Below, piece after piece: positions 53,552-64,000 of a stretch of DNA of 64,000 nucleotides (the stretch's first letter is position 1; each line of letters begins with the position of its first letter). This DNA is from Bacteroidales bacterium (GTDB lineage: Bacteria > Bacteroidota > Bacteroidia > Bacteroidales > UBA932). Under the pieces are notes generated by a model. It made no database searches, was not told where the DNA came from, and saw nothing but the letters and a program-made list of their open reading frames with translations. The position numbers were made by a program, and so were the translations under genes. Location: contig JAFZQO010000023.1 in assembly GCA_017620335.1 (NCBI GenBank), forward strand, positions 62,001 to 126,000, in the 5' to 3' direction.

Positions 53552-56098
53552 ATGGATATTGAGGAAAACAACAACGAGCAGTTCCACGGAATCATCGAAC
53601 CGGTCGAGATAGACCAGGAGATGCGTACGGCCTACATCGACTATTCGATGTCCGTCATCGTCTCCCGCGCCCTCCCGGATGTCCGCGACGGTCTCAAGCC
53701 GGTGCAGAGGCGCGTTCTCTTCGGCATGGACGGTCTCGGTCTCAGCTATTCCGGGCAGACGAAGAAGTGCGCCAGGATCGTGGGAGAGGTGCTCGGTAAG
53801 TTCCACCCGCACGGCGACTCCAGCGTCTATGACGCCATGGCGCGCCTCGCCCAGAACTGGAACCAGCGTTATCCCCTCGTGTTCGGCCAGGGCAACTTCG
53901 GCTCCATGGACGGAGACCCCGTTGCGGCCATGCGATACACCGAGGCCAAGCTCGAAAAGATCACCGAGGACGTACTTGCCGACCTCGACAAGAATACGGT
54001 AGATTTCCAGCTCAACTTCGATGACACCATACCCGAGCCCACGGTGCTTCCCACCAAGGCTCCGCTCCTCCTGCTCAACGGTTCCGCCGGCATCGCAGTC
54101 GGAATGGCCACCAACATGGCCCCGCACAACCTTTCTGAGTGCTGCGACGCCATCTGTGCGTACATCGACAATCCCGACATCACCGTCGAGGAACTCATGG
54201 AATACATCAAGGGTCCTGATTTCCCGACGGGAGGCATCATCCAGGGCCGCCAGGGCATCATCGACGCCTATACCACCGGCCGCGGCAGGGTGGTGGTGCG
54301 CGCCCGCACCGAGATCGAGGAGGACGAGCGCGGCCGCGACTGCATCGTCGTGACCGAGGTCCCCTACATGGTGAACAAGAGCGAGATGATCAAGCGCATC
54401 GGCGAGATGGTCGAGGACAAGCGCATCGAAGGCATCTCCGACATTAAGGAGCTCACCAGCCGCGAGGGCATCCGCATCGTCTTCTACCTGAAGAAGGACG
54501 CCAACGCCAACGTCGTTCTTAACACACTCTTCAAATATACCGCCCTCCAGTCCAGTTTCGCGATCAACAACGTCGCGCTGGTTAAGGGCCGTCCGCGCAC
54601 CCTCTCCCTCAAGGAGATCATCGCCAATTTCGTGGATTTCCGCCACGAGGTTGTCGTGCGCCGCACGAAGTTCGACCTGGACAAGGCGCAGAAGCGCGCC
54701 CACATCCTGGAGGGACTCCTGCGCGCCATCGACGTGATCGACGAGATTATTGCCATCATCCGCCGTTCCGCCACCATCGACGAGGCCAAGGCCGAGCTCG
54801 TGGCAGCCTTCGGCTTTACCGAGACCCAGGCCACGGCCATCGTGGAGATGCGCCTGCGCCAGCTCACCGGACTCGAGAAGGCCAGGCTCCAGGCCGAGTA
54901 CGACGACCTCGAGAAGTTCATCGCCCGCTGCCAGGAGATCCTCGCCAGCGAGACCGAGCAGCTCAACATCGTCAAGCAGGAGTCGATGGAGCTCAAGCAG
55001 AAGTACGGGGATGAGCGCCGCACCGAGATCACCCTTTCCTCCGAGGAGTTCAATCCCGAGGATTTCTATGCCGACGACGACGTGGTCATCACCATCTCGC
55101 ACCTCGGCTACATCAAGCGCACCCTCCTGAGCGAGTTCCGCACCCAGAACCGCGGCGGAGTGGGCATGAAGGCCAGCGCCACGCGCGACGAGGACTTCAT
55201 CGAGCACATTTACGTGACCAACATGCACAGCACGCTGCTCCTCTTCACCGAGAAGGGCCTGTGCTATCGCCTCAAGGTCTACGAGCTGCCGGAAGGCACC
55301 CGCACCTCGAAGGGCCGCGCCATCCAGAACCTCCTTCCCATCGAGTCGGACGACCGCGTCAAGGCGTATGTCTCTGCCAAGTCCATCGAGGATCCCGAGT
55401 ACTGCCAGAACAATTTCGTGGTGCTCGTGACCAGGAGGGGTACCATCAAGAAGACCACGCTCGAGGCCTATTCCAACAAGCGCAGCCGCGCCAAGGGCAT
55501 CATAGCCATAACGGTGCGCGAGGGTGACGAGCTGGTCGAGGCGATCCTCACCAACGGCAACCACGAGATAATGATCGCCGCGAGGAACGGACGCTGCGTC
55601 CGCTTCAACGAGGAGGAGGCACGTCCTCTCGGACGCGGCGCAGCCGGTGTCCGCGGCATAAATATCGAGGATGACGACGAGGTCGTCGGAATGATCTCCG
55701 CAGACCCTTCAGACCCCGAAAGCCAGAGCCATACAGTGCTGGTAGTCAGCGAGAACGGCTTCGGCAAGCGCTCCCAGCGTGAGGACTACCGCATCACCAG
55801 CAGGGGGGCCAAGGGAGTGAAGACTTTGGACATCACCGACAAGACTGGCCCGCTTGTTGCAATGAAGACCGTTTCAGAGGACAACGACCTGATGATTATC
55901 AACCGTTCGGGCATGACCATAAGGATGTCCGTCAGTGACATAAGGGTGGCCGGCAGGGCCACGCAGGGTGTCAAGCTAATAAACCTCAGGGGCACGGATT
56001 CCATAGCCGCCGTCTCTGTTGTAGCCAAATCCGAGGAAGAAGGCGAGGCCGGACCTGCAACCGGCACCGAAACCGCAAATCCTGCAGTCGAGGAATAA
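53552..56098 (+). CDS. gyrA: DNA gyrase subunit A
   Basis: An 848-residue type IIA topoisomerase subunit. It begins with the conserved [20 protein letters not shown], has the active-site Tyr129 ([10 protein letters not shown]), and a C-terminal six-blade beta-pinwheel whose repeats include [11 protein letters not shown] (GyrA-box position) and [11 protein letters not shown]. The quinolone region reads [12 protein letters not shown] with Ser90 and Asp94 at the E. coli 83 and 87 positions, so no classical resistance changes. An acidic C-terminal tail is present. A TPR protein gene follows 29 nt later. Confidence 0.96.
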   Translation: MDIEENNNEQFHGIIEPVEIDQEMRTAYIDYSMSVIVSRALPDVRDGLKPVQRRVLFGMDGLGLSYSGQTKKCARIVGEVLGKFHPHGDSSVYDAMARLAQNWNQRYPLVFGQGNFGSMDGDPVAAMRYTEAKLEKITEDVLADLDKNTVDFQLNFDDTIPEPTVLPTKAPLLLLNGSAGIAVGMATNMAPHNLSECCDAICAYIDNPDITVEELMEYIKGPDFPTGGIIQGRQGIIDAYTTGRGRVVVRARTEIEEDERGRDCIVVTEVPYMVNKSEMIKRIGEMVEDKRIEGISDIKELTSREGIRIVFYLKKDANANVVLNTLFKYTALQSSFAINNVALVKGRPRTLSLKEIIANFVDFRHEVVVRRTKFDLDKAQKRAHILEGLLRAIDVIDEIIAIIRRSATIDEAKAELVAAFGFTETQATAIVEMRLRQLTGLEKARLQAEYDDLEKFIARCQEILASETEQLNIVKQESMELKQKYGDERRTEITLSSEEFNPEDFYADDDVVITISHLGYIKRTLLSEFRTQNRGGVGMKASATRDEDFIEHIYVTNMHSTLLLFTEKGLCYRLKVYELPEGTRTSKGRAIQNLLPIESDDRVKAYVSAKSIEDPEYCQNNFVVLVTRRGTIKKTTLEAYSNKRSRAKGIIAITVREGDELVEAILTNGNHEIMIAARNGRCVRFNEEEARPLGRGAAGVRGINIEDDDEVVGMISADPSDPESQSHTVLVVSENGFGKRSQREDYRITSRGAKGVKTLDITDKTGPLVAMKTVSEDNDLMIINRSGMTIRMSVSDIRVAGRATQGVKLINLRGTDSIAAVSVVAKSEEEGEAGPATGTETANPAVEE

Positions 56099-56127
56099 TT
56101 ATCAATAACTACTAACTATATTTTCTT

Positions 56128-57444
56128 ATGAAAAAAGTACTTATCGCACTGGCCCTGATCGCTTCCGTGACTTTCGCCAATGCACAGAACAACGTCAAAT
56201 CGCTGAGTGCCGCCAAGTCCGCCCTTGAGGCGGCCGAGGCTGCAGCCAACAACGCCAAGAAGGCCACCAAGGTGGCTACCTGGCTGAAACTCGCCAGCTC
56301 CTACATGGATGCTTACAACGCCCCCATGGGCAACGGTTGGATCGGCGCCCAGGCGCAGGAGCTCAACCTTGTCATGGCCAACCAGCGCCCCACCTCCGAG
56401 GAGAACGTCGAGATCAACGGCAACCAGTACGTCAAGAAGGCCTATGCCACCGCTGACTACTATTTCAACCAGGCCGGCCAGCTTGCCGTGATCAAGGTCA
56501 CCAAGCCCATCGTCGAGGATGCCCTCGGAAAGGCTCTCAACGCTTACAAGAACGCTTTCAAGAACGATCCGAAGGCCACCAAGACCGCCGATATCGTCAA
56601 GGGCATCGAGAACATCGCCGAGAAGTACACCCAGGAGGCCTATGACGCCTATACTTTCGGTGATCCCGCTGCCGCCAGCAAGTTCTTCGAGGCTGCCGCC
56701 AATGCAGTTGCCGACGCCCCCGTCAGCAAGTTCGACGGCGAGTCCGTCTACAACGCCGGCTTCACCGCCTGGTCCGCCGAGGACTACAACCGCGCCAAGA
56801 CTTTCTTCCAGAAGTGCATCGACAACAAGTACTTCGGCGAGGAGGGTGACATCTATGCCAAGCTTGCCGACATCGCTGACAAGCAGGGCGACAAGGAAGG
56901 CTCCAAGAACATACTCGAGGAGGGTGCCAAGGCATTCCCTTCCAGCCAGTCCATCCTCATCGGTCTCATCAACTACTATGTCAGCGCCGGCGAGGACACC
57001 GAGCGTGTCTTCACCCTGCTGAACGAGGCCAAGAAGAACGAGCCCAACAACGCTTCCCTCTACTATGTCGAAGGCAACATCAACAAGGAGCTCGGCAAGG
57101 TCGACGAGGCCATCGCTTCCTACCGCAAGTGCGCCGAGATCAATCCTGAGTACGAGTATGGTTACATCGGAGAGGGTCTGCTTCTCTACAACCAGGCTTA
57201 CGACATCCAGGAGGAGGCTCAGAACGAGCTTGACGACGCCAAGTACAACGCCCTCGTTGACAAGTTCGAGGCCGCCCTCAAGGGCTGCATCGCTCCCTTC
57301 GAGAAGGCCATCGAGGTCACCAAGGACGACAGCCTGAAGCCCAGCATCGCCGAGTACCTGAGGAACGCCTGCTACCGCTTCCGCGAGGAGGCCGGTTTCC
57401 AGGAGAAGTACGACAAGTACTCCAAGATGGTGAACGGCGAGTAA
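56128..57444 (+). CDS. Secreted TPR-repeat protein
   Basis: A 438-residue protein with a signal peptide (MKKVLIALALIASVTFANAQ, cleaved after NAQ). An alanine- and lysine-rich helical stretch is followed by several TPR units in the second half (YNAGFTAWSAEDYNRAKTFF, IYAKLADIADKQGDKEGSKN, YYVEGNINKELGKVDEAIAS). Codons are strongly biased to a few C-ending forms, typical of high expression. Proteins like this commonly follow gyrA in Bacteroidota. The function is unknown, and a periplasmic scaffold role is likely. It ends at the strong terminator at 57461-57494. Confidence 0.82.
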   Translation: MKKVLIALALIASVTFANAQNNVKSLSAAKSALEAAEAAANNAKKATKVATWLKLASSYMDAYNAPMGNGWIGAQAQELNLVMANQRPTSEENVEINGNQYVKKAYATADYYFNQAGQLAVIKVTKPIVEDALGKALNAYKNAFKNDPKATKTADIVKGIENIAEKYTQEAYDAYTFGDPAAASKFFEAAANAVADAPVSKFDGESVYNAGFTAWSAEDYNRAKTFFQKCIDNKYFGEEGDIYAKLADIADKQGDKEGSKNILEEGAKAFPSSQSILIGLINYYVSAGEDTERVFTLLNEAKKNEPNNASLYYVEGNINKELGKVDEAIASYRKCAEINPEYEYGYIGEGLLLYNQAYDIQEEAQNELDDAKYNALVDKFEAALKGCIAPFEKAIEVTKDDSLKPSIAEYLRNACYRFREEAGFQEKYDKYSKMVNGE

Positions 57445-57460
57445 TCTCCGTAAATATCAT

Positions 57461-57494
57461 AAAAAAGGCCTGCATGAACTTGCAGGCCTTTTTT
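57461..57494. terminator. Bidirectional terminator between the TPR gene and phoH
   Basis: A perfect 14-bp stem, AAAAAAGGCCTGCA (57461-57474) and TGCAGGCCTTTTTT (57481-57494), has loop TGAACT. A and T runs on the two sides serve both directions. It reaches the phoH stop codon. Confidence 0.93.
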
Positions 57495-58441
57495 TATTCT
57501 TCCGTCAGGCCTTTGTCGAAGGCCTTGACGATCTTCGTGACCAGGGGGTGCCGGACGATGTCCTCGTTGGAGAAGCGGATGATGCTGATACCCTTGATGC
57601 CTTCGACGAGTGAGATGCCCTTGAGGAGACCGCTGTCGGCCTTGTTGGGGAGGTCCACCTGGGTGGCGTCTCCGGTGACGATGAACTTGGCGTTGCAGCC
57701 CATGCGGGTGAGGAACATCTTGAGCTGGCCCATGTTGGTGTTCTGGGCCTCGTCGAGGATGACGCAGGCGCGGTCCAGTGTACGCCCGCGCATGTATGCG
57801 AGGGGCGCGATCTGGATGGTGCCGTCGGCCATGAACTCCGACAGCTTGCGGTGGGGGATCATGTCGCCGAGGGCGTCGTAGAGGGGCTGGAGGTAGGGGT
57901 CGAGCTTGTCCTTGAGGTCGCCGGGCAGGAAGCCCAGGCGTTCGCCGGCTTCCACGGCCGGGCGGGTGAGGATGATGCGCTTGATCTCGCGGTTCTTGAG
58001 GGCGCGGACGGCCAGGGCTATGGCGATGTAGGTCTTGCCCGTACCGGCGGGACCGACGGCGAAGACGAGGTCGTTGTCGAAATAGGCCTTGACCATCTCC
58101 TGCTGCGTGCGGTTCCTGGCGCGGATGGGCTTGCCGTCCGTGCTGTGGACTATGACCGCATCTCCGTTCAGGCGGAACCTGTCCGGGGAAGTCTCTCCGT
58201 CGAAGATGTCCTCGACGTCGTAGATGGTCAGGTTCATCTTGCGGTGACGCCTCTGTATCAGTTCATTGAACTTCGTCTCGAAATCTTCTACGCGCGCCTC
58301 GGGGCCGTCCAGGATGATCTCGTCGCCCCGGGCGACGACCTTGAGTTCGGGATAGTAGGAGCAGAACTCCTCGAGTATCTTGTTGCCTGCTCCGAAGATT
58401 TCGATGGGGTCAATGGCTTCCAGCCTGATGGTCTTCCTCAT
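57494..58441 (-). CDS. phoH: PhoH-like ATPase (YbeZ type)
   Basis: A 315-residue P-loop ATPase. It has an N-terminal KH-like domain (about 1-90), then RTQQEMVKAYFDNDLVFAVG, Walker A GPAGTGKTYIA (about 129-139), GERLGFLPGDLKDKLDPYL, PLAYMRGRTL and Walker B VILDEAQNTNMGQ. The family is linked to ribosome maturation or RNA metabolism together with YbeY, which is not seen here. Its first 32 nt overlap the end of the upstream capA-like gene, so translation is likely coupled. Confidence 0.93.
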   Translation of the reverse strand: MRKTIRLEAIDPIEIFGAGNKILEEFCSYYPELKVVARGDEIILDGPEARVEDFETKFNELIQRRHRKMNLTIYDVEDIFDGETSPDRFRLNGDAVIVHSTDGKPIRARNRTQQEMVKAYFDNDLVFAVGPAGTGKTYIAIALAVRALKNREIKRIILTRPAVEAGERLGFLPGDLKDKLDPYLQPLYDALGDMIPHRKLSEFMADGTIQIAPLAYMRGRTLDRACVILDEAQNTNMGQLKMFLTRMGCNAKFIVTGDATQVDLPNKADSGLLKGISLVEGIKGISIIRFSNEDIVRHPLVTKIVKAFDKGLTEE

Positions 58442-59528
58442 ATATTCCAGTTTCTTTCGTTACCCTTTTGTATGTCGTGGTCATGTTGTCGTAGTCGTAG
58501 GGGTCGAGCCATTCGTCGCGTCGGCCGGCGAAATCCCTGACAGGGATGGTGACGTAATTGTCACGCAGGGTGCCGGGCAGGCAGCACCACATGAAGGTGA
58601 GTTCGGGTTCCAGCATCTCCATGGAGCCGTCCGGAAAATGCACGAAACGGACGCTGGCGGCCAGCTCGAGCCGGGTGTTTTCCGCGCTCATATTGGAAAC
58701 GGCGTTGCCGAGGGAATAGATGACGGGCACGCCTTTGACATGCGAGGTGTCCTGGACCACGTGGGGATGAGCCCCGACGATGAGGTCGGCACCCTGCTCC
58801 ACGAGCCATTCCGCCCATTCCTGCTGCTCGCACGAATGGCGCAGCTTGAACTCGTCGCCCCAGTGGGGGAGTGCTACGATGAAGTCGGCCCCGCGCTCCT
58901 TCGCGCGGGCGAACATCCGCCCGACGCTTTCCCTGTCCATCATTTGTATGACCGGCCAGCCGCTGTACGGCTTGTAGTTGTTGTCATAGGTGAAATTGAC
59001 CAGGGCTATCCGTATGCCCTTGCCGACCACGATGAGCGGGTTCAGCAGAGAGTCGGCGGCGGGGTCGGCGGCGCAACCCGTGTAGCGGACGCCGAGGCTG
59101 TCACTCATGGCATCATAGACTCCGAGGGTGCGGACCAGGCCCCTGCGCCCCTTGTCAAGGATGTGGTTGTTGGCGGTCAGGAAGATATCCACCCCGCTGT
59201 CGGCGATGCTGTATGCATAACGGTCGGGTGCGGAGAAGGAGGGGTAGCCGGTATAAGGCTTCCCTGCAAGGGAGAATTCCAGGTTCGCCACGCAGATGTC
59301 GGGCTCGCGCGTTACCGCACCGAGCTCGGACAGGAAGCCTTCGCAGTCATATCCCAGCTGTTTCTCATGCATCATCAGGTCCCCGATGAAGGATACCGTG
59401 ACTGTATCGGGCCTGGGATGCAGGGCCTTGGGGAAGGGGACGTCATAATTCCACTGCGCCCGGACGGGCCCGCTGAGGGCGAGGAGGGCGAAAGCGAATA
59501 TGACATTCCAGCGATGGCTCATCGGCAC
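58410..59528 (-). CDS. CapA-family (PGA_cap) metallophosphatase-like protein
   Basis: A 372-residue exported protein with an N-terminal signal (WNVIFAFALLALSGPVRAQ). Motifs of the CapA/YwtB family are present: FIGDLMMHEKQL (metal Asp and His), ANLEFSLAGKPY, LTANNHILDKG (Asn-His), VALPHWGDEF and GAHPHVVQD. Members are calcineurin-like enzymes linked to poly-gamma-glutamate or other surface polymers. No polymer synthase is near. Either of two starts (59528 or 59522) is possible and both give the same signal. The 3' end overlaps phoH. Confidence 0.85.
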   Translation of the reverse strand: MPMSHRWNVIFAFALLALSGPVRAQWNYDVPFPKALHPRPDTVTVSFIGDLMMHEKQLGYDCEGFLSELGAVTREPDICVANLEFSLAGKPYTGYPSFSAPDRYAYSIADSGVDIFLTANNHILDKGRRGLVRTLGVYDAMSDSLGVRYTGCAADPAADSLLNPLIVVGKGIRIALVNFTYDNNYKPYSGWPVIQMMDRESVGRMFARAKERGADFIVALPHWGDEFKLRHSCEQQEWAEWLVEQGADLIVGAHPHVVQDTSHVKGVPVIYSLGNAVSNMSAENTRLELAASVRFVHFPDGSMEMLEPELTFMWCCLPGTLRDNYVTIPVRDFAGRRDEWLDPYDYDNMTTTYKRVTKETGIYEEDHQAGSH

Positions 59529-59549
59529 GATATTTTCCTGTTACGAATG

Positions 59550-59557
59550 CAAATATA
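59550..59557 (-). promoter_or_regulatory. -7 box of the capA-like gene
   Basis: The minus strand reads TATATTTG, 21-27 nt before the two candidate starts. It is divergent from the adjacent SPOR-protein promoter, whose -33 box begins 9 nt further on. Confidence 0.5.
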
Positions 59558-59565
59558 CATTATTT

Positions 59566-59596
59566 TTTGTTGTCGAAACTTAATTCACTAAATTTG
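59566..59596 (+). promoter_or_regulatory. Promoter of the SPOR lipoprotein gene
   Basis: TTTG at 59566-59569 and TAAATTTG at 59589-59596, 19 nt apart, match the Bacteroidota consensus fully. The ATG at 59619 is 22 nt downstream. An alternative ATG frame start at 59601 lies at or before the expected transcription start and is less likely. Confidence 0.75.
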
Positions 59597-59618
59597 CATT
59601 TTGTTGAAAAACGGCCTT

Positions 59619-60152
59619 ATGAAGAATAAGATTCTTGTTATCAGTGCGTTTCTGCTTACGGTCCTAGTCTCGGGCGGGTGCGACATGTTCCGCTCGCTCG
59701 CAGGGCGTCCGACCTCGGCGGACATAGAGGCCATGCGCGTGGAGCTCGCGGCCCGCGAGGCCGCGGAAGCGGCCAGGCGGGACTCGCTGGAGCGCGCTGC
59801 CCGCGAGGCCGAAGCCGAGGCCGCCCGCATCGCGGCCGCCCTCGACACCCTCGGGTCCATGAAGGGCTTCCTCAGGACGCCCGCCAGGCTCGGAGGCCTT
59901 GCCAAGGGCTCTGAGCCGTCTTCAAAATACTGCATAGTGATTGGGTCGTACCTCGACAGGGCCAATGCATTGAAATACAGCGAGAAACTGACGGCGGACG
60001 GCTTCCCTTCGGAGGCCGTGAGTTTCCGCAACGGCTTCACGACCGTGGGCGTCTGCCCCACTGACAATCCCGCCGACCTTCTCGCCTCACTGCGCCGGGT
60101 GCGGCAGCAGAAGTTCTGCCCGAAGGAAGTATGGATACTCTTGAATGAATAG
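59619..60152 (+). CDS. SPOR-domain lipoprotein
   Basis: A 177-residue lipoprotein from 59619 (MKNKILVISAFLLTVLVSGG, Cys21). A charged coiled-coil (about 38-75, rich in Ala, Glu, Arg) links to a C-terminal SPOR-like domain (about 98-175, SSKYCIVIGSYLDRANALKY and GVCPTDNPADLLASL). SPOR domains bind denuded peptidoglycan glycan strands at division sites. It is followed 3 nt later by the M28-TonB fusion, so both may act in the periplasm on the cell envelope. Confidence 0.8.
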   Translation: MKNKILVISAFLLTVLVSGGCDMFRSLAGRPTSADIEAMRVELAAREAAEAARRDSLERAAREAEAEAARIAAALDTLGSMKGFLRTPARLGGLAKGSEPSSKYCIVIGSYLDRANALKYSEKLTADGFPSEAVSFRNGFTTVGVCPTDNPADLLASLRRVRQQKFCPKEVWILLNE

Positions 60153-60155
60153 GCC

Positions 60156-61484
60156 ATGAAGAGATTCCTTTCCATCCTTTCCCTGTTGGTCTGCAGCGCG
60201 CTCGTTTGCGCCGGACAGTACCGCACGCGCGATTACAGCGACCTTACCGACAGCGAGACCGTAAGGGCCATGCGCTCCCATATCGGTTACCTGGCGTCAG
60301 CCGCCCTTGAGGGGCGGGCAGCCGGCTCCGAGGGTGAACTCGAAGCCGCCGATTATGTCCGGGAGGTTTTCGAGGCATACGGGATAGACATGCTTTCCGG
60401 CCCGGACGGAGACCTTTTCGGCATCAAGAGGGACAACGGCGACACCCTTGTGTCACGCAATGTCATCGGAGTCATCAGCGGCTACGACAAGTCCCTCAAG
60501 GACAGATATATAGTTATTGGCGCCAGGCTGGACAACATCGGCACCAGGACCATCACCGTCGACGGTGAACCCCTGACCCGCATCTACAACGGGGCGAACG
60601 GCAATGCCTCCGGCGTAGCCATGATGCTGGAGCTTGCACGCATGCTCAAGGTCAACTCGGTGATGCTGAAGCGCTCCGTCGTTTTCGTGGCCTTCGGAGC
60701 GTCGCTCGAGTCCCACATCGGCTCCTGGTATTTCCTGAACCGTTCCTTCGAGGGGGCTGACAGGATCGACGGCATGATCAACCTCGACGCCGTCGGGCGC
60801 GGACAGGGCTTCTACGCTTTCACGTCCTCCAACGCGGACATGAACCGAATTCTGAACCGTGTCAACGGCACGCTCCAGCCGGTCAAGCCGGAAATTACCA
60901 CGTCCGAACCCATTGATTCCGACCACAGGATGTTCTACGCATCGGAGATACCCTCGGTGCTTTTCACCACCGGCCTCTATCCCGAGTACGGCACGGACCG
61001 CGATACGCCCTCCATCATCCAGTATGACGACATGGAGCGCGAACTCGAATACATCTACAATTTCTCGCTGTCGCTAGTAAACGGAGAAGCGCCGGCTTTC
61101 CGTCCCGATCCCGTTTCGCCCGTCACGGATTCGCCTTCCGGCGCCATCCCTTATTACGAATGCGACATACTGCCTTCCTTCCTCGGCAGCACAGATCCCA
61201 AGGTCTTCCTTGAGAAGTGGGTCTATGCCTATCTCAAATATCCCCATGAGGCGGTTCGGAACGGCGTCCAGGGCCGCGTGCTGGTGGATTTCGTCATCGA
61301 CGAGAAGGGTAAGGTCAAGGACGTGAAGGTGCTCAAGGGCGTGGATCCGCTCCTCGACGCCGAGGCGGTAAAGGTCATAAGCGCGTCTCCGGACTGGAGG
61401 CCCGCAAGGCATGGTGGGAAGAAAGTCCGTTCGGAGATGTCCCTCTATGTTGAATTCAAACTCGAAAGGAAGAAAAACAGATAG
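60156..61484 (+). CDS. Degenerate M28 peptidase fold fused to a TonB C-terminal domain
   Basis: A 442-residue exported protein (signal [20 protein letters not shown]). Residues 35-310 follow the M28 aminopeptidase pattern ([47 protein letters not shown]), but four of five metal ligands are lost. HxD is RLD (124-126), the bridging Asp of GADDNASG is Gly149, the Glu-Glu pair is Ser183-Leu184, and the final His of the PxYHT block is Gly279. Asp211 remains. Residues 357-440 are a TonB C-terminal domain ([20 protein letters not shown]). It lies 3 nt after the SPOR lipoprotein and 4 nt before leuS. It is probably a binding module, not a protease. Confidence 0.8.
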   Translation: MKRFLSILSLLVCSALVCAGQYRTRDYSDLTDSETVRAMRSHIGYLASAALEGRAAGSEGELEAADYVREVFEAYGIDMLSGPDGDLFGIKRDNGDTLVSRNVIGVISGYDKSLKDRYIVIGARLDNIGTRTITVDGEPLTRIYNGANGNASGVAMMLELARMLKVNSVMLKRSVVFVAFGASLESHIGSWYFLNRSFEGADRIDGMINLDAVGRGQGFYAFTSSNADMNRILNRVNGTLQPVKPEITTSEPIDSDHRMFYASEIPSVLFTTGLYPEYGTDRDTPSIIQYDDMERELEYIYNFSLSLVNGEAPAFRPDPVSPVTDSPSGAIPYYECDILPSFLGSTDPKVFLEKWVYAYLKYPHEAVRNGVQGRVLVDFVIDEKGKVKDVKVLKGVDPLLDAEAVKVISASPDWRPARHGGKKVRSEMSLYVEFKLERKKNR

Positions 61485-61488
61485 TCAA

Positions 61489-64000
61489 ATGGATTACGAT
61501 TTCAAGTCAATCGAAAGCAAATGGCAGGCCCGCTGGGCCGCCGAAAAGACGTTCAAGGCTTCGCAGGATTCATCAAAACCGAAATATTATGTCCTGGACA
61601 TGTTCCCTTACCCCTCCGGGGCGGGACTCCATGTCGGACACCCGCTGGGATACATCGCCAGCGACATCTTCTCGCGCTTCAAGCGCCTTACGGGCTATAA
61701 TGTCCTTCATCCCATGGGATACGACGCCTTCGGCCTCCCGGCCGAGCAGTATGCCATCCAGACCGGACAACATCCCGAGAAGACCACCACGGACAACATC
61801 AACCGCTACCGCAGCCAGCTCGACCGCATAGGCTTCTCGTATGACTGGGACCGCGAGGTCCGCACCTGCGACCCCGCATACTACAAGTGGACCCAATGGG
61901 CTTTCCTCAAGATGTTCGGCAGCTGGTATGACAACGACCTGCAGAAAGCCCGCCCGATAGGGGAGCTTGAGGAGCACTTCGCCGCCAACGGCACTGCAGA
62001 GGTGAATGCCGCATGCTCGCAGGAGCTGGAGTTCACCGCCGCGCAGTGGAACGCCATGTCGGAGAAGGAGAAGTCCGACACCCTCATGAACTACCGCATC
62101 GCCTATCAGGGCGAGACCGCCGTCAACTGGTGCGAAGGTCTCGGCACCGTCCTCGCCAACGACGAGGTCAAGGATGGCCTTTCCGTCCGCGGGGGCTTCC
62201 CGGTGGAGCAGAAGAAGATGACCCAGTGGCAGCTCCGCGTATCGGCTTATGCCGGCAGGCTCCTCGACAGCCTTGGGAAACTCGCTTGGACGGACTCCCT
62301 CAAGGAGATGCAACGCAACTGGATAGGCAAGTCCGAGGGCACGGAGGTCGTGTTTGACACAGTCAATGGCGACAAGCACCTTCCCATCACCATATTCACC
62401 ACCCGCGTGGACACCATCTTCGGCGCCACCTTCATGGTGCTCGCCCCCGAGAGCGAGCTCGTCGATGAGCTCACTTCGCCGGAGCAGGCGGAGGCCGTGG
62501 CAGAGTACGTGAAGCAGGTCAAGAAGAAGACCGAGCGCGAGCGCATAGCCGAGACTAAGACCGTAACGGGAGTGTTCTCAGGTTCTTACGGCATCAATCC
62601 CCTTACGGGTGACAGCATCCCGATCTGGATTTCCGAGTACGTGCTCGCGGGCTACGGCACCGGCGCCATCATGGCTGTCCCGGCGCATGACAGCCGCGAC
62701 TACGTCTTCGCGAAGACCTTCGACCTTCCCATCGTCCCCATCATCGAGGGCTGCGACGTCAGCGAGCAGAGCTTCGACGCCAAGGAAGGCCGCATGTGCA
62801 ACTCCGGCTTCCTCGATGGACTGGAGGTGAAGGAGGCCATAGAGCGCGCCAAGGATTACGTGGAGGAGAAGGGCCTCGGCCGCCGCAAGACCAACTACCG
62901 CCTGCGCGACGCCATCTTCTCGCGCCAGAGGTACTGGGGCGAGCCTTTCCCGATCTACTACAAGGACGGCATCCCTACGCCCCTCCCGGAGTCCGAACTT
63001 CCGCTCGAACTTCCTGAGATAGAGTCGTTCAAGCCCGCGGCCAATGGTGAACCGCCGCTCTCCCGCGCCAAGGACTGGACATACAAGGGATATCCCCTTG
63101 AGAAGAGCACCATGCCCGGATTCGCGGGCTCCAGCGCATATTACCTGCGCTATATGGACCCCCACAACGACAAGGCCCTCGTGGACAAGGACGTCGACGC
63201 CTACTGGCGTGACGTGGACCTCTACATCGGAGGCACCGAGCATGCCACCGGCCACCTCATCTATTCCCGTTTCTGGAACAAGTTCCTCTTCGACCTGGGC
63301 TATGTCTGCGAGGACGAGCCTTTCAAGAAGCTTGTAAACCAGGGCATGATCCAGGGCCGCTCCAACTTCGTGTACCGCATCGTCGGCACCAACACCTTCG
63401 TCTCCCTCGGCCTCAAGGACAGGTACGAGACCACGGAGATCCACGTCGACGTCAACATCGTCTACAACGACAGGCTCGACCTGGAGGCCTTCAGGGCATG
63501 GCGTCCTGAGTACGCCGACGCGGAGTTCATCCTCGAGGACGGCGAATATGTCTGCGGCTGGGCCATCGAGAAGATGAGCAAGTCCATGTTCAACGTGGTC
63601 AATCCCGACCTCGTCTGCGACACCTATGGAGCCGATACGCTCCGCCTCTACGAGATGTTCCTCGGCCCCCTGGAGCAGTCCAAGCCCTGGGACACCAAGG
63701 GCATAGACGGAGTGAACCGCTTCCTTAAGAAGTTCTGGAGGCTGTTCTACGACCGCGACAACTGGCTCGTCACCGAGGAGGCTCCCACCCCCGCCGAACT
63801 CAAGGCCCTTCACAGGCTCATCGCCAAGGAGCGCGCGGACATCGAGTCGTTCTCCTTCAATACCGCCATCAGCGCGTTCATGATTGCGCTCAACGAGCTC
63901 TCCACTCTCAAGTGCAGCAAGCGTGCGGTTCTGGAGCCCCTGGTGGTCCTCCTGTCGCCCTTCGCCCCGCACATCTCGGAGGAGCTCTGGCATGCCCTCG
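61489..64000 (+). CDS. leuS: Leucyl-tRNA synthetase, 3'-truncated by window edge
   Basis: Open from ATG at 61489 to the end of the window without a stop, 837 codons. It starts [16 protein letters not shown] and has the class I signatures HVGH in [16 protein letters not shown] (about 47-50) and KMSKS at about residue 695 (63571). The inserted editing (CP1) domain contains [17 protein letters not shown] and the block [19 protein letters not shown], with the editing Asp in HDSRD. It charges tRNA-Leu and proofreads mischarged residues. The C-terminal anticodon-binding domain has begun ([20 protein letters not shown]). It follows the M28-TonB gene by 4 nt. Confidence 0.97.
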   Translation, partial: MDYDFKSIESKWQARWAAEKTFKASQDSSKPKYYVLDMFPYPSGAGLHVGHPLGYIASDIFSRFKRLTGYNVLHPMGYDAFGLPAEQYAIQTGQHPEKTTTDNINRYRSQLDRIGFSYDWDREVRTCDPAYYKWTQWAFLKMFGSWYDNDLQKARPIGELEEHFAANGTAEVNAACSQELEFTAAQWNAMSEKEKSDTLMNYRIAYQGETAVNWCEGLGTVLANDEVKDGLSVRGGFPVEQKKMTQWQLRVSAYAGRLLDSLGKLAWTDSLKEMQRNWIGKSEGTEVVFDTVNGDKHLPITIFTTRVDTIFGATFMVLAPESELVDELTSPEQAEAVAEYVKQVKKKTERERIAETKTVTGVFSGSYGINPLTGDSIPIWISEYVLAGYGTGAIMAVPAHDSRDYVFAKTFDLPIVPIIEGCDVSEQSFDAKEGRMCNSGFLDGLEVKEAIERAKDYVEEKGLGRRKTNYRLRDAIFSRQRYWGEPFPIYYKDGIPTPLPESELPLELPEIESFKPAANGEPPLSRAKDWTYKGYPLEKSTMPGFAGSSAYYLRYMDPHNDKALVDKDVDAYWRDVDLYIGGTEHATGHLIYSRFWNKFLFDLGYVCEDEPFKKLVNQGMIQGRSNFVYRIVGTNTFVSLGLKDRYETTEIHVDVNIVYNDRLDLEAFRAWRPEYADAEFILEDGEYVCGWAIEKMSKSMFNVVNPDLVCDTYGADTLRLYEMFLGPLEQSKPWDTKGIDGVNRFLKKFWRLFYDRDNWLVTEEAPTPAELKALHRLIAKERADIESFSFNTAISAFMIALNELSTLKCSKRAVLEPLVVLLSPFAPHISEELWHAL

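Noticed and set aside
53807-53850. Possible quinolone-resistance changes in gyrA
   Set aside because: Ser90 and Asp94 correspond to the sensitive residues Ser83 and Asp87 of E. coli GyrA.

Overview
The window looks like chromosomal DNA from a GC-rich member of the Bacteroidota, most likely a gut- or rumen-type Bacteroidales. The evidence is two SusC/SusD nutrient-uptake pairs, several Bacteroidota-specific families (DUF3822, DUF3823, DUF4293, FISUMP-type lipoproteins), an ArgF of the Bacteroides acylornithine type, and promoters that fit the Bacteroidota consensus (TTTG, 19-20 nt, TAnnTTTG). I see no prophage, insertion sequence, CRISPR array, tRNA or rRNA. No gene-free stretch exceeds about 215 bases. 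The window opens inside a DUF3822 gene and closes inside leuS.

Layout. 1-2.8 kb: DUF3822, rsmD, and a convergent cstA transporter. 2.8-14.6 kb: carB followed by a compact arginine operon, argR, GNAT::argG fusion, argC, argD, argF', argB, argE, argH, with gaps of 1-14 nt or 4-nt ATGA overlaps. It encodes every step from glutamate to arginine, and the first acylation is probably done by the GNAT half of the fusion. Residue 90 of ArgF' is Ser rather than Glu, which points to N-succinylated intermediates. 14.7-31.6 kb: a polysaccharide-utilisation region with two tandem susC/susD pairs under separate promoters, a DUF3823 lipoprotein, two more surface-type lipoproteins, and an opposing SGNH esterase and GH67 alpha-glucuronidase. 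Together these suggest glucuronoxylan-derived substrates. 31.6-41.5 kb: mainly housekeeping genes (mazG, a CoA-transferase, tcdA, a GNAT-like gene, prfA, fabF, a membrane LytTR regulator, DUF4293) plus a large secreted protein of unknown function.

41.6-49.0 kb holds the most unusual cassette. It has a LeuA-like protein that has lost its metal-binding residues, a fusion of a sugar-isomerase-type TIM barrel with an acyl-CoA synthetase, and a pyruvate:ferredoxin oxidoreductase. The genes are translationally coupled or 5 nt apart. A divergent promoter and short direct repeats lie in front. A uridine phosphorylase follows.

49.9-64 kb: an alpha/beta hydrolase, a candidate 41-residue gene, a Clp ATPase without the ClpC middle domain, gyrA with a TPR protein, phoH, a CapA-like phosphatase, a SPOR lipoprotein, a degenerate M28 peptidase fold fused to a TonB C-terminal domain, and leuS.

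All assignments come from reading the sequence and from remembered family motifs. No database search was run.
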